A stretch of DNA of 47,322 nt. Source: an uncultured bacterium (lineage in GTDB: Bacteria > Bacteroidota > Bacteroidia > Bacteroidales > Marinifilaceae). Shown piece by piece: positions 1 to 7,715 of this stretch. The translations under genes and the position numbers were made by a program. Where the stretch lies: assembly GCA_905216195.1 (NCBI GenBank), contig CAJMSX010000026.1, positions 1 through 47,322 of the forward strand, given 5' to 3'. The notes below the pieces were generated by a model that was not told the origin of the DNA, did not search any database, and saw nothing but the letters and a program-made list of their open reading frames with translations. The stretch's first letter is position 1. The number at the start of each line of letters is the position of its first letter.

Positions 1-227
1 CTATCGAATACGGAGCGATCAATATGATATTAAATGCGGCCTTACGTTGCGTGAAAGTTTCCCATTACGAGACCCAGGACATTCTATATCGCTTATGTAC
101 GGAGACGGCCGAGGCCTATGAAACCGTCCGGGATGCTACTTTCGGAGATATGAGAGCGTTTACTCCTCAGATGGATATTATCGCTTCTGTACACGAAAAA
201 GGTAAAATGAGAATGTTTATGAATTGA
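1..227 (+). CDS. ureF: Urease accessory protein UreF, C-terminal part (5' truncated by window edge)
   Basis: The reading frame is open from base 3 and ends at TGA 225-227; the start lies outside the window. The visible part (about 74 residues) is helical and carries the UreF-type C-terminal motif with 'RAFTPQMDI' followed by a charged tail ending 'MRMFMN'. UreF works with UreD and UreG in the pre-activation complex that loads nickel into urease, acting in the cytoplasm and gating UreG GTPase activity. ureG and ureD follow directly on the same strand, so identity is well supported by context even though only the end is seen. The structural genes ureABC and ureE, if present, would be upstream of the window. 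Confidence 0.85.
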   Translation, partial: IEYGAINMILNAALRCVKVSHYETQDILYRLCTETAEAYETVRDATFGDMRAFTPQMDIIASVHEKGKMRMFMN

Positions 228-330
228 GTAGCCTAAATGTCGCAGAGGTATTTCTCCCGTTCGGGTTACCGGTTGTTTCTTGGAAGTCCGGTTATCCGGC
301 TTCTCTTATTCACTAATAAAAATAAAAAAT

Positions 331-981
331 ATGAGTTATACATGCAGAATTGGAATCGGAGGACCGGTCGGTTCAGGTAAAACGGCCCTTATCGAGGCGT
401 TAACGCCTTATTTTCTGAAATTAGATTTGAAAGTTTTAATTATTACGAACGATATTGTCACGACGGAAGATGCCAAGCATGTGCGGAAGATGCTGAAAGG
501 TTACCTGGCGGAAGAGCGGATTATCGGAGTGGAAACGGGCGCCTGTCCGCATACGGCCGTACGGGAGGATCCTTCCATGAATATAGCGGCTGTAGAAGAG
601 ATGGAAGCAAAATTCCCGGATAGCGATATTGTACTGATCGAGTCGGGAGGAGATAATCTGACTCTTACCTTCAGTCCCGCTCTGGTCGATTTCTTTATTT
701 ATGTGATTGATGTGGCGGCGGGGGATAAAATTCCGCGCAAGGACGGGCCGGGAATTTCCTATTCCGATATTCTGGTCATCAATAAAACGGATTTGGCTCC
801 TTATGTTCATGCCGATCTAGAAGTCATGCGCCGGGATTCCGAATTGATGCGGCCCGATAAACCCTTTGTATTTACTAATTGCATGACGGGAGAGGGCATC
901 AAGGAATTGGTATCCTTGATTCGGGATATGGCTCTTTTCGACCGGGTTTCTAAGAAAGAAGTGGAGGCCATGAAGTTATGA
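331..981 (+). CDS. ureG: Urease accessory GTPase UreG
   Basis: A SIMIBI-class GTPase that binds nickel and powers urease maturation. Visible motifs: P-loop GPVGSGKT at residues 11-18, TNDIVTTED near 39-47, the nickel-binding Cys-Pro-His (C72, H74) in ETGACPHTAVRED, SGGDNLTLTFSP, and the G4 motif NKTD. The product is 216 residues, normal for UreG. The frame stays open back to a TTG at 280, but the family N-terminus begins just before the P-loop and ATG 331 follows an A-rich stretch, so 331 is chosen. The stop overlaps ureD by 4 bp (ATGA), suggesting translational coupling. Confidence 0.96.
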   Translation: MSYTCRIGIGGPVGSGKTALIEALTPYFLKLDLKVLIITNDIVTTEDAKHVRKMLKGYLAEERIIGVETGACPHTAVREDPSMNIAAVEEMEAKFPDSDIVLIESGGDNLTLTFSPALVDFFIYVIDVAAGDKIPRKDGPGISYSDILVINKTDLAPYVHADLEVMRRDSELMRPDKPFVFTNCMTGEGIKELVSLIRDMALFDRVSKKEVEAMKL

Positions 982-1895
982 GCGATTTTACGAAATGCAG
1001 AGAATTGACGCCTTATCTGGCTCCTACCCAAGCGATGCGAGTCGGGGCCCCCGGTAAATTCGGTTTGCTGGATTTGGTTTTTGCATTGGATAAAAGCGGG
1101 AAATCCATTATGAGGCATTGGGACAGGCGTGCTCCTCTCATCGTGCAACAGGAGTTGTATTTTGACGAGGGCATGCCCGAAATGCCCTGTGTGTATATCC
1201 TGTCGGCCGGGGGACCGAATGTAGACGGCGACCGTTACGAAAATCGTTTTACCGTACGGAAAAACGCTTATGCTTATATTTCGACAGGAGCAGCGACGAA
1301 AATCGCCGAAATGGTTCATAACTTCTCGGCCTTGAAGCAAACTTTTGTTCTGGAAGAAAATGCCTACCTGGAGTATATCCCGGAGCCGACCATCCCTTGT
1401 AGAAATAGCCGCTACATCACCGATACGGAGATAGAGATTCATGATTCGGCCACCCTTTTCTATGCGGAAATTTATACCGGCGGCCGGAAATATTACCGGG
1501 AAGGGGAATTGTTCGAATACGATTTGCTATCGGTTTGCACCCGGGCTCGCCGTCCCGGCGGAATGCCCCTTTTTCGGGAAAAAATGGTGGTTGAACCGAA
1601 AAAAAGAACGGTACGGCAGGTGGGTCTCATGCAGGACTACGATATCTTTGCCAACGTAATCGTACTCACGCCGGAAAAAGATGCCGATCCGATTTATGAA
1701 AAAACAAAAGCTTTTATCGATAAAGAGAAAAAACTGGCCGCCGGAATTACCCGTTTGCCGAATCGTTGCGGATTGCTATTAAAAGTGTTGGGAATGGAAA
1801 CCCAACCGGTTAAACAGTTGATCCGGGATTTTTGTTCGACCGTCAGAATGCAGATAAAAGGCAAGCCTCTGCCGAAAGAATTTATGTGGAGATAA
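978..1895 (+). CDS. ureD: Urease accessory protein UreD (UreH)
   Basis: The 305-residue product has UreD family features: an early 'SAGGPNVDGDRYENRFTV' segment, equivalent to the conserved SxGGxxxGD motif, then 'AYISTGAATKI' and 'LEYIPEPTIPCRNSRY', and a mainly beta make-up. UreD scaffolds the UreD-UreF-UreG complex on apo-urease and is proposed to conduct nickel toward the active site. It starts inside the ureG stop codon region (4-bp overlap), so the two are co-translated. A nucleotide-level hairpin lies downstream before the urea channel gene. Confidence 0.95.
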   Translation: MSDFTKCRELTPYLAPTQAMRVGAPGKFGLLDLVFALDKSGKSIMRHWDRRAPLIVQQELYFDEGMPEMPCVYILSAGGPNVDGDRYENRFTVRKNAYAYISTGAATKIAEMVHNFSALKQTFVLEENAYLEYIPEPTIPCRNSRYITDTEIEIHDSATLFYAEIYTGGRKYYREGELFEYDLLSVCTRARRPGGMPLFREKMVVEPKKRTVRQVGLMQDYDIFANVIVLTPEKDADPIYEKTKAFIDKEKKLAAGITRLPNRCGLLLKVLGMETQPVKQLIRDFCSTVRMQIKGKPLPKEFMWR

Positions 1896-1904
1896 TTATC
1901 GCTT

Positions 1905-1939
1905 TGCCGTTCGTCCCTCTATCCGGTAAACGGACGGCA
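1905..1939 (+). other. Intercistronic hairpin between ureD and the urea channel
   Basis: TGCC (1905-1908) and GTCC (1913-1916) can pair with GGAC (1932-1935) and GGCA (1936-1939), with a 4-nt bulge and a 15-nt loop. There is no following T tract. It could be an RNA-processing or stability element between the maturation genes and the transporters, but this is only inferred from complementarity. Confidence 0.3.
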
Positions 1940-1979
1940 GTTCGGTAAAGGGGATAAACTAACTTAAACTTGATAAAAT

Positions 1980-2951
1980 ATGGAAACGCAAGCTGTAATG
2001 CCGCGAATTTTTTCCGGCGGTTTTGTAAGAGTACTTTTGAAGGGCACGGGACAGGTGATGTTTCAGAATAACGCCTGGACCGGCTTACTGATTTTAATCG
2101 GAATTTTTTACGGGTCCTACAGTACCGGAAATCCCGCTGTTGCCTGGGGAGCTCTGGTCGGACTGTTTATGTCTACAATCACCGGTTATTTATTGAAATA
2201 TCCGCCCGAGAAAGGCCTTGCCGGATTATGGGGATTCAACGGGATTTTAGTGGGATGTGCTTTGCCTACTTTCCTCGGGAATGTGCCTCTGATGTGGCTG
2301 GCTATTGTGATTTTTTCTTCTATGACGACTTGGGTTATGTTCGGACTGAATCTTTTACTGGCTCCTTATAAAGTGAGCTCGTTTACTTTTCCTTTCGTAC
2401 TCACAACCTGGTTTATTTTATTGGCTGCCCGGATTATGCACGGTTTGCCGGATTCCGGTTTGGGAACTCCCGAATTACCCGGTAATTTTTCTTCTTCATT
2501 CGATACCGGTTTTCAGAGCCTGCTCATTTATTGGCTGAAGGGAATCAGCCAGGTTTTTCTGGTGAATTCCTGGGTAACCGGCCTTCTTTTTCTGATCGGT
2601 TTAGCCATCAGCAACAAATGGGCCGCCATCTGGGCCGCCATCGGTTCGGCTCTTTCTCTTGCCGTAGCCATCTTATACCAATGCAACGGAGGAGACATTG
2701 CCAACGGATTGTTCGGATTCAGTCCGGTACTGACCGGTATTGCTTTGGGGATTACTTTTTACCAGGTCAACTGGCGTACGGCGATATGGAGTTTGTTGGG
2801 GATTTTCGCTACGGTTTTCATACAAGCCGCTATGGATACGTTTTTCTCTCCTTTCGGTATACCTACTCTTACCGGTCCCTTCTGCGTGGCTACCTGGTTA
2901 TTCCTTTGGCCACACCTGCAACTGGATAAGAAAATATTGCAACAAGGTTAG
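1980..2951 (+). CDS. Urea transporter / urea channel (UT family)
   Basis: A 323-residue very hydrophobic protein with about ten membrane segments. It shows the UT-family internal duplication: the first half has 'WGFNGILVGCALPTFLG' and the second half 'LFGFSPVLTGIALGITF', the paired NG/LVG-type motifs that line the urea pore. UT proteins are passive, urea-selective inner-membrane channels. Placement 84 bp after ureD and on the same strand fits urea uptake feeding cytosolic urease for nitrogen or acid buffering. Start ATG 1980 follows an A/T-rich leader; no alternative in-frame start extends it usefully. Confidence 0.93.
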   Translation: METQAVMPRIFSGGFVRVLLKGTGQVMFQNNAWTGLLILIGIFYGSYSTGNPAVAWGALVGLFMSTITGYLLKYPPEKGLAGLWGFNGILVGCALPTFLGNVPLMWLAIVIFSSMTTWVMFGLNLLLAPYKVSSFTFPFVLTTWFILLAARIMHGLPDSGLGTPELPGNFSSSFDTGFQSLLIYWLKGISQVFLVNSWVTGLLFLIGLAISNKWAAIWAAIGSALSLAVAILYQCNGGDIANGLFGFSPVLTGIALGITFYQVNWRTAIWSLLGIFATVFIQAAMDTFFSPFGIPTLTGPFCVATWLFLWPHLQLDKKILQQG

Positions 2952-3022
2952 TTTTGGCGGAATAAAAGACTGGAATTCCGGTTTTAACAGTAAGTAAATA
3001 TGTATCAATAAAGGATCAACAC

Positions 3023-4411
3023 ATGGCTGAAGAGAAGGATCGAATGTTCAATATGGATACCATGCCCTTGCGCGGGGAGCATATCCGTATTCTGATAATT
3101 GCTTCGGCGGGACAATTTTTCGGGGGAGTACTGGCCATTCTGGTCGGGGTGATCGCACCTTTGGTAGCTATTACCCGCCATCCCGCCTTATCGTCCTGGC
3201 TGCAAGGATTTGTTTTCGCTTCGGGATTAATCGGCATTATGCTGGGATCTTTGTTTTTCGGACGGCTGAGTGATAAATACGGTTACCTTTTTTTCTTCCG
3301 GCTATGTCCGGCATTGATTGCCGGAGCCTCTCTCTGGATTTATTTCAGCCATTCGATAGTCATACTTACCCTCTGTCTGCTGATTATCGGTTTTGCGATC
3401 GGCGGAGCCTATGCACTGGATCCTTCCTATGTTTCGGAAATCATGCCGAAAAAATGGCGGAGGACGATGCTGGGTATTTCCAAAGCCACTTCCGGGTTGG
3501 GAAATATTTTGATGATTCTGGTAGCCTGGTATGTTTTGAAAACCTCTTCCGATCCGGACATCTGGAATAAATTATTCCTTTTTCTGACCTTATTTGCCGC
3601 TCTTACTTTTCTGGCCCGTTTTTGGTTTGTGGAAAGTCCGGAATGGCTGGCGCTTCACGGCAAGGTGCAGGAAGCGGAGAAAAATATACGACATTTTTTA
3701 GGACAGGATGTATATATCGGAGAACTGGCCCGTAAAAAGGAGCAGGCCGTGCAGCCGAAGACTTCCCGCCGGGATTTGTTTGCCCGGGGTAATATCAAGC
3801 GGATCGTGTTGAGCGGTATTCCTTGGGGATGCGAAGGGATGGGAGTTTACGGGATCGGAATATTCACGCCGGTGTTATTGCTTACCCTGGGATTAATTCC
3901 CGGGGGAGAGGCCCCTTTCGCAAGAATCGTGGAGTCTTTGCGGTTTACCCTTTATATCAATCTTTTTGTGCTGTTCGGCTTTATTATCGGATTGACGGTT
4001 GTCCGGCGATTCAGCCTCTTGAAGACGCAGTCCGTCGGTTTTTTCATTTGCGCCGGCGGTTTACTTATTACGCTTTTGGGATATATTTATCAATTACCCT
4101 TAGGCATTACTTTGGGGGGATTTTTGCTGTTCGAATTAGCTTTGAATGCCGGTCCTCACCTGTCTACGTTCGAATTACCGAGCCGGATATACACTCTTCA
4201 GGAACGGGCCAGCGGAGAGGGTATAGCTTCGGCTTTGGGAAAACTGGGGGCTATTATCGCTACTTTTAGTATACCTCCTTTGCTTCAGTGGGGAGGAGGG
4301 AAGCTTGTATTGATCGTGGCTATTGTTGTCTTGTTGGTGGGGGGAATTGTCACCCTTATCGTAGGACCTGGGGTTTTTAAGCGTTTACCGAAGAATCCGA
4401 GCGGAAGTTAA
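3023..4411 (+). CDS. Major facilitator superfamily transporter (sugar-porter-like), substrate unknown
   Basis: A 462-residue, 12-helix MFS protein. The loop 2-3 motif appears as 'GSLFFGRLSDKYGYLF', and the segment 'AIGGAYALDPSYVSEIMPKKWR' resembles the loop of sugar-porter and metabolite:H+ symporter families (the PExxP/R-type region after helix 4). 'RFWFVESPEWL' closes the first half, matching the PESPRWL hallmark of that branch. The gene lies between the urea channel (71 bp) and crcB (34 bp) and is probably co-transcribed with them. The substrate cannot be read from sequence. A urease-linked role (for example uptake of a nitrogen compound) is inference from position only. Confidence 0.8.
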   Translation: MAEEKDRMFNMDTMPLRGEHIRILIIASAGQFFGGVLAILVGVIAPLVAITRHPALSSWLQGFVFASGLIGIMLGSLFFGRLSDKYGYLFFFRLCPALIAGASLWIYFSHSIVILTLCLLIIGFAIGGAYALDPSYVSEIMPKKWRRTMLGISKATSGLGNILMILVAWYVLKTSSDPDIWNKLFLFLTLFAALTFLARFWFVESPEWLALHGKVQEAEKNIRHFLGQDVYIGELARKKEQAVQPKTSRRDLFARGNIKRIVLSGIPWGCEGMGVYGIGIFTPVLLLTLGLIPGGEAPFARIVESLRFTLYINLFVLFGFIIGLTVVRRFSLLKTQSVGFFICAGGLLITLLGYIYQLPLGITLGGFLLFELALNAGPHLSTFELPSRIYTLQERASGEGIASALGKLGAIIATFSIPPLLQWGGGKLVLIVAIVVLLVGGIVTLIVGPGVFKRLPKNPSGS

Positions 4412-4445
4412 AAGTTTAATATGTTGAATTATAAATTTAGAAACA

Positions 4446-4823
4446 ATGTTTAAAGCTATGCTTATTGCCGGGGCCGGTGGATTTATCGGTACCTGTTTGC
4501 GCTATCTGGTAGGAAAACTTGCCCATTATGTTTTTTCTTCTCCTTTTCCCTGGGGAACTTTTGCCGTGAATATTATCGGTAGTTTCGTCATTGGTATTTT
4601 CTTCGGTATGGCCGAAAAGGCTCATCTGATTTCTACCAATATGAATATTTTCCTGATTACCGGTTTTTGCGGAGGCTTTACCACTTTTTCCTCTTTTGCC
4701 GACGATATGTTTTTGTTGATGCAAAACAAACATTGGGGCTACTTCTCCGCTTATTTGATTCTCAGTATCGTTTTGGGTATCGTATTGGTTTGGTTGGGGC
4801 GAAGTCTGGTAAAACCGGCTTAG
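4446..4823 (+). CDS. crcB: Fluoride exporter CrcB/Fluc
   Basis: A 125-residue, four-helix protein with the Fluc signature: 'GGFIGTCLRYLVG' in helix 1, 'WGTFAVNIIGSFVIG' (the Asn-containing pore helix), and 'GFCGGFTTFSSFADD' carrying the Phe-box and the central Na+ site break. Flucs are dual-topology dimeric fluoride channels in the inner membrane. A single gene of this length implies a homodimer. It sits 34 bp after the MFS gene, so there is no room for a fluoride riboswitch directly in front; it is apparently expressed with the urease-linked genes. Its stop is followed by a hairpin with a T run. Confidence 0.95.
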   Translation: MFKAMLIAGAGGFIGTCLRYLVGKLAHYVFSSPFPWGTFAVNIIGSFVIGIFFGMAEKAHLISTNMNIFLITGFCGGFTTFSSFADDMFLLMQNKHWGYFSAYLILSIVLGIVLVWLGRSLVKPA

Positions 4824-4856
4824 TACCTCCTTTTCAGTGAAATCATTCGATAATGA

Positions 4857-4910
4857 GGCCGGCTCCTGAGTTCCCGAGATTTATATCGGGAAACCGGGGG
4901 CCGTTTTTTG
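4857..4910 (+). terminator. Rho-independent terminator after crcB
   Basis: GGCTCCTGAGTT and AACCGGGGGCC can pair imperfectly around an inner CCCGA...TCGGG stem (4874-4890), followed by GTTTTTTG at 4902-4909. The position right after crcB marks the end of the urease-associated transcription unit. Confidence 0.65.
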
Positions 4911-5017
4911 TGGATGCTTATTAAAAATTAGTTCTTTTCGATAGGGTATCGGAAGTCTGAACCGTCTTAGTTATAGAAATAGCAAAACCGAATTATTCAC
5001 TTTTAAAGCATATACCT

Positions 5018-6271
5018 ATGAAAAATTTATTCAGACATCTGGCAGGGTATGTATGCACCATGTGTATCATGCTTGGTGCACCCCACATCATGGCTCAGGA
5101 CCAGGGAGGCTATTACAAGATAAGCGGTATCGTTAAGGATAAGGACACCCACAAAAAACTGGACTATGTAACGGTTTCCGTTTCCGGAACCAATATCGGG
5201 ACGGTAACCAATGCGGATGGCAGGTTCAGTTTGAAAATTCCGACGTCTTTGAAGGCGGAGAAAATGGAAATCTCTCACATCGGCTATTTTACCTATTCCC
5301 AGCCCCTCCAGAAAGGGATGGAAGAAAAGACTTATTACATGATTCCCCGCGTTATCTTATTGGGAGAAGTCTCCGTGGGCGCCCTTGAAGCTCAGAATAT
5401 CGTGGCTGCGGCAGTGGACCGGATCGGGAAAAATTATTCCGGCCGGCCGAATCTGCTTACCTGCTTTTACAGGGAAACCGCCCGGAAAAGATCCACTTAT
5501 ATCAGTATTTCCGAGGCGATTACGAATACCTATAAAACCCCTTATACCGAAAATTCGGATCGCGACAGGGTACAGGTTTATAAAGGACGTAAATTGTTAA
5601 GTCAAAAGGCCAGCGATACCCTGGCCGTAAAATTGCTGGGAGGCCCGAATCTATCCGTTTACGGGGATGTCGTAAAAAATCCGGATCTTTTGCTGGATAA
5701 GGAAACCCTTTCTTTTTTCACCTATAAAATGGAACAGGCGGTAATGATCGGTAATCGGTTGCAGTATGTGATCAGTTTTCTGCCCCAGGTGAAATTGCCG
5801 TATCCTTTGTATTACGGCACTTTCTACATCGATCAGGAAACCCTCGCTTTTACCCGGGCCGAATTTTTTCTGGATATGAGCGACCGGGCCAAAGCCACCC
5901 GGATGATTCTGAAAAAGAAACCGCTGGGGCTTCGCTTTAAGCCGAGTACGCTCTCCTTTCTGGTTACTTATAAACAGAAAAACGGGAAAAGTTATCTTAA
6001 TTACATCCGGAATGAGGTGAAATTCAAATGCGACTGGAAACGCAGGCTTTTCTCCACCAATTATTCCATTGTCAGCGAAATGGTAGTGACGGAAAATCAG
6101 GAACAAAATGTCACGGCCATCCCCGGAAAAGATGTGTTTAAGAAAAGTCAGGCTTTGTCGGATAAGGTCAGGGATTTCTTCGATAAAGATTTCTGGGGGG
6201 CTTATAATATTATCGAGCCTACAGAAAGTCTGGAGTCGGCTGTTTTAAAATTAAAAAAACAGTATAAATAA
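5018..6271 (+). CDS. Carboxypeptidase-regulatory-like domain envelope protein, paralogue of the gene at 7716
   Basis: A signal peptide (residues about 1-27, ending near IMAQD) precedes a CarboxypepD_reg-like beta-sandwich ('GIVKDKDTHKKLDYVTVSV ... GTVTNADGRFSL ... ISHIGY', about 34-110). The 300-residue C-terminal region has no name I can assign. That region is shared with the 509-residue product at 7716: both have a 'FYRE..RKR' motif, 'YKT', 'DTL..K', 'D.VKN.D.L', 'YID.E' and the end motif 'KDFWG.(Y/F)NII.P.E'. No beta-barrel is evident. It lies 46 bp upstream of the ECF sigma gene, in the same direction, as the first gene of a four-gene set. A periplasmic or outer-membrane-attached role is inferred from the signal peptide and the domain type. 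Confidence 0.8.
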   Translation: MKNLFRHLAGYVCTMCIMLGAPHIMAQDQGGYYKISGIVKDKDTHKKLDYVTVSVSGTNIGTVTNADGRFSLKIPTSLKAEKMEISHIGYFTYSQPLQKGMEEKTYYMIPRVILLGEVSVGALEAQNIVAAAVDRIGKNYSGRPNLLTCFYRETARKRSTYISISEAITNTYKTPYTENSDRDRVQVYKGRKLLSQKASDTLAVKLLGGPNLSVYGDVVKNPDLLLDKETLSFFTYKMEQAVMIGNRLQYVISFLPQVKLPYPLYYGTFYIDQETLAFTRAEFFLDMSDRAKATRMILKKKPLGLRFKPSTLSFLVTYKQKNGKSYLNYIRNEVKFKCDWKRRLFSTNYSIVSEMVVTENQEQNVTAIPGKDVFKKSQALSDKVRDFFDKDFWGAYNIIEPTESLESAVLKLKKQYK

Positions 6272-6317
6272 CAGAACATCCAAATAAATGGTATATTAGA
6301 AGAAACTTTTTTGCAGG

Positions 6318-6863
6318 ATGAATACCATGAGCGACCTATCTGCAGTCATTCAGATCCGGGAGGGGAATATCAAAGCTTTTGAAAAGCTTTTCCGCCAGTA
6401 TTATGCCCCTTTATGCAGATATGCCGCTTCCCTGACCCGGGATATGGAGGTTTCGGAGGAGATCGTACAGGAACTTTTTTACAAATTGTGGAAGGAAAGG
6501 GCGAACTTTCATATCTTTTTTTCTTTGAAAGCCTATCTGTACCGGTCGGTCCTCAATAATGCCCTGCAATATCTGGATCATGTAAATGTAAAAAACAGAT
6601 ACCGGGAGAAAGCCATCCGGGAATTTGACGAAGAACATTTTAACGGAACGCCTTTGGATGAGTTGAGGTATGCTGAATTGCAAAGGCAAATCTCCGAAGT
6701 GCTGAATACTTTGCCTGAACGTCGGCGGCAGATCTTCCGGCTGCATCGTTTCGAAGGGAAAAAATATACGGAAATAGCTCAATTGCTTTCTATTTCGGTG
6801 AAAACCGTAGAAGCGGAAATGAGTAAGGCGTTGCAAATTTTAAAAAAACAGATCGAAGCATAA
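6318..6863 (+). CDS. ECF RNA polymerase sigma factor (Bacteroides FecI-like family)
   Basis: A 181-residue sigma-70 family protein. Region 2 is 'LCRYAASLTRDMEVSEEIVQELFYKLWKE' split over residues about 33-62, and region 4.2 is 'TLPERRRQIFRLHRFEGKKYTEIAQ' plus 'LSISVKTVEAEMSKAL' near 133-172. It fits the FecI-like Bacteroidetes expansion family that works with FecR anti-sigmas. A second ATG lies three codons downstream (MNTM); the first is taken. The FecR gene begins 6 bp after the stop, so the two are co-translated. Expected to direct transcription of this cassette or its targets on a surface signal. Confidence 0.93.
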   Translation: MNTMSDLSAVIQIREGNIKAFEKLFRQYYAPLCRYAASLTRDMEVSEEIVQELFYKLWKERANFHIFFSLKAYLYRSVLNNALQYLDHVNVKNRYREKAIREFDEEHFNGTPLDELRYAELQRQISEVLNTLPERRRQIFRLHRFEGKKYTEIAQLLSISVKTVEAEMSKALQILKKQIEA

Positions 6864-6869
6864 GAAATC

Positions 6870-7709
6870 ATGAAAGAAGAAAGAAATATAAATGTGGATG
6901 AAGCGTGGAACCGGCTGCATGGTCGTTTGCGGGAGGACGACCTGATACCGGACAAAAATCTGCAGGTCCTCCGGCGGCGCAGAAGAATAAGCTATGCCGC
7001 AGTGCTGACCGTTTTTTTTGTGGCGGGAATTCTGATGTGGCAACGGATGTGGCCGGCACAACAGCCGGAATCTTTTACCCTTTTGAATGCGGAAGAAAAT
7101 ACAGTATTGGTAACGACTTTGAATGACGGTTCCGCCGTTTACCTGACCCAAGGTTCTTCACTTACTTATCCGGAAAATTTTAAAAAGAAAATGCGGGAGG
7201 TTTCTCTGACCGGAGAGGCTCTGTTTGAAGTTGAAGGGAACCTGCAGCGGCCCTTTATTATCGAAACCCAATATGCTACCGTCCAGGTAACCGGTACGGT
7301 TTTCAATATCAAAACCACACCAGGAGAAGAAAATTTTGAATTACATGTGCAGGAAGGAACGGTAAAGGTCTTCCGAAAGGGAACTCAGGAGGATATCCGG
7401 GTAGATGCGGGAGAATCTCTTCGCTGGCTGGAGGGAAAATGGGAAAAAGAAACCTCGCCGGATATAAATCTTTATCCCTTGTATACTTATAGGCTGAGAT
7501 TTAAAGACGAGGCTTTGTCGGATCTGTTGCCGATTATCAACCGTTCGGCAGAGGTGCCTGTCGTATTGAGTGATCCGGAAATCGGTAACCGGAAAATAAC
7601 AGTTACCTTTATCGATAATACTTCCGAGTCGATGACCGAATTAATTTGTTTGGCTTTGAAGTTACAATGGACCAAAAGGCAGGATACGATCTATATTTCT
7701 AAACCTTAA
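6870..7709 (+). CDS. FecR-type transmembrane anti-sigma factor
   Basis: A 279-residue protein with a short cytoplasmic N-terminus, one membrane helix at about 41-58 following an RRRRR stretch, a FecR domain ('DGSAVYLTQGSSLTYPENF ... REVSLTGEALFEV ... TVFNIK', about 80-165), and a C-terminal DUF4974/STN-like domain ('LRFKDEALSDLLPIINR ... ITVTFIDN', about 205-275). It is expected to hold the adjacent sigma at the membrane and receive a signal from an outer-membrane STN domain. The partner here is probably the STN protein starting 6 bp downstream. Confidence 0.93.
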   Translation: MKEERNINVDEAWNRLHGRLREDDLIPDKNLQVLRRRRRISYAAVLTVFFVAGILMWQRMWPAQQPESFTLLNAEENTVLVTTLNDGSAVYLTQGSSLTYPENFKKKMREVSLTGEALFEVEGNLQRPFIIETQYATVQVTGTVFNIKTTPGEENFELHVQEGTVKVFRKGTQEDIRVDAGESLRWLEGKWEKETSPDINLYPLYTYRLRFKDEALSDLLPIINRSAEVPVVLSDPEIGNRKITVTFIDNTSESMTELICLALKLQWTKRQDTIYISKP

Positions 7710-7715
7710 GAAAGA

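Noticed and set aside
280..330. TTG start giving UreG a 17-residue N-terminal extension
   Set aside because: UreG proteins begin shortly before the P-loop, and ATG 331 gives the normal length.
4412..4445. Fluoride riboswitch in front of crcB
   Set aside because: The gap is only 34 bp, too short for the aptamer, and no pseudoknot pattern is visible.
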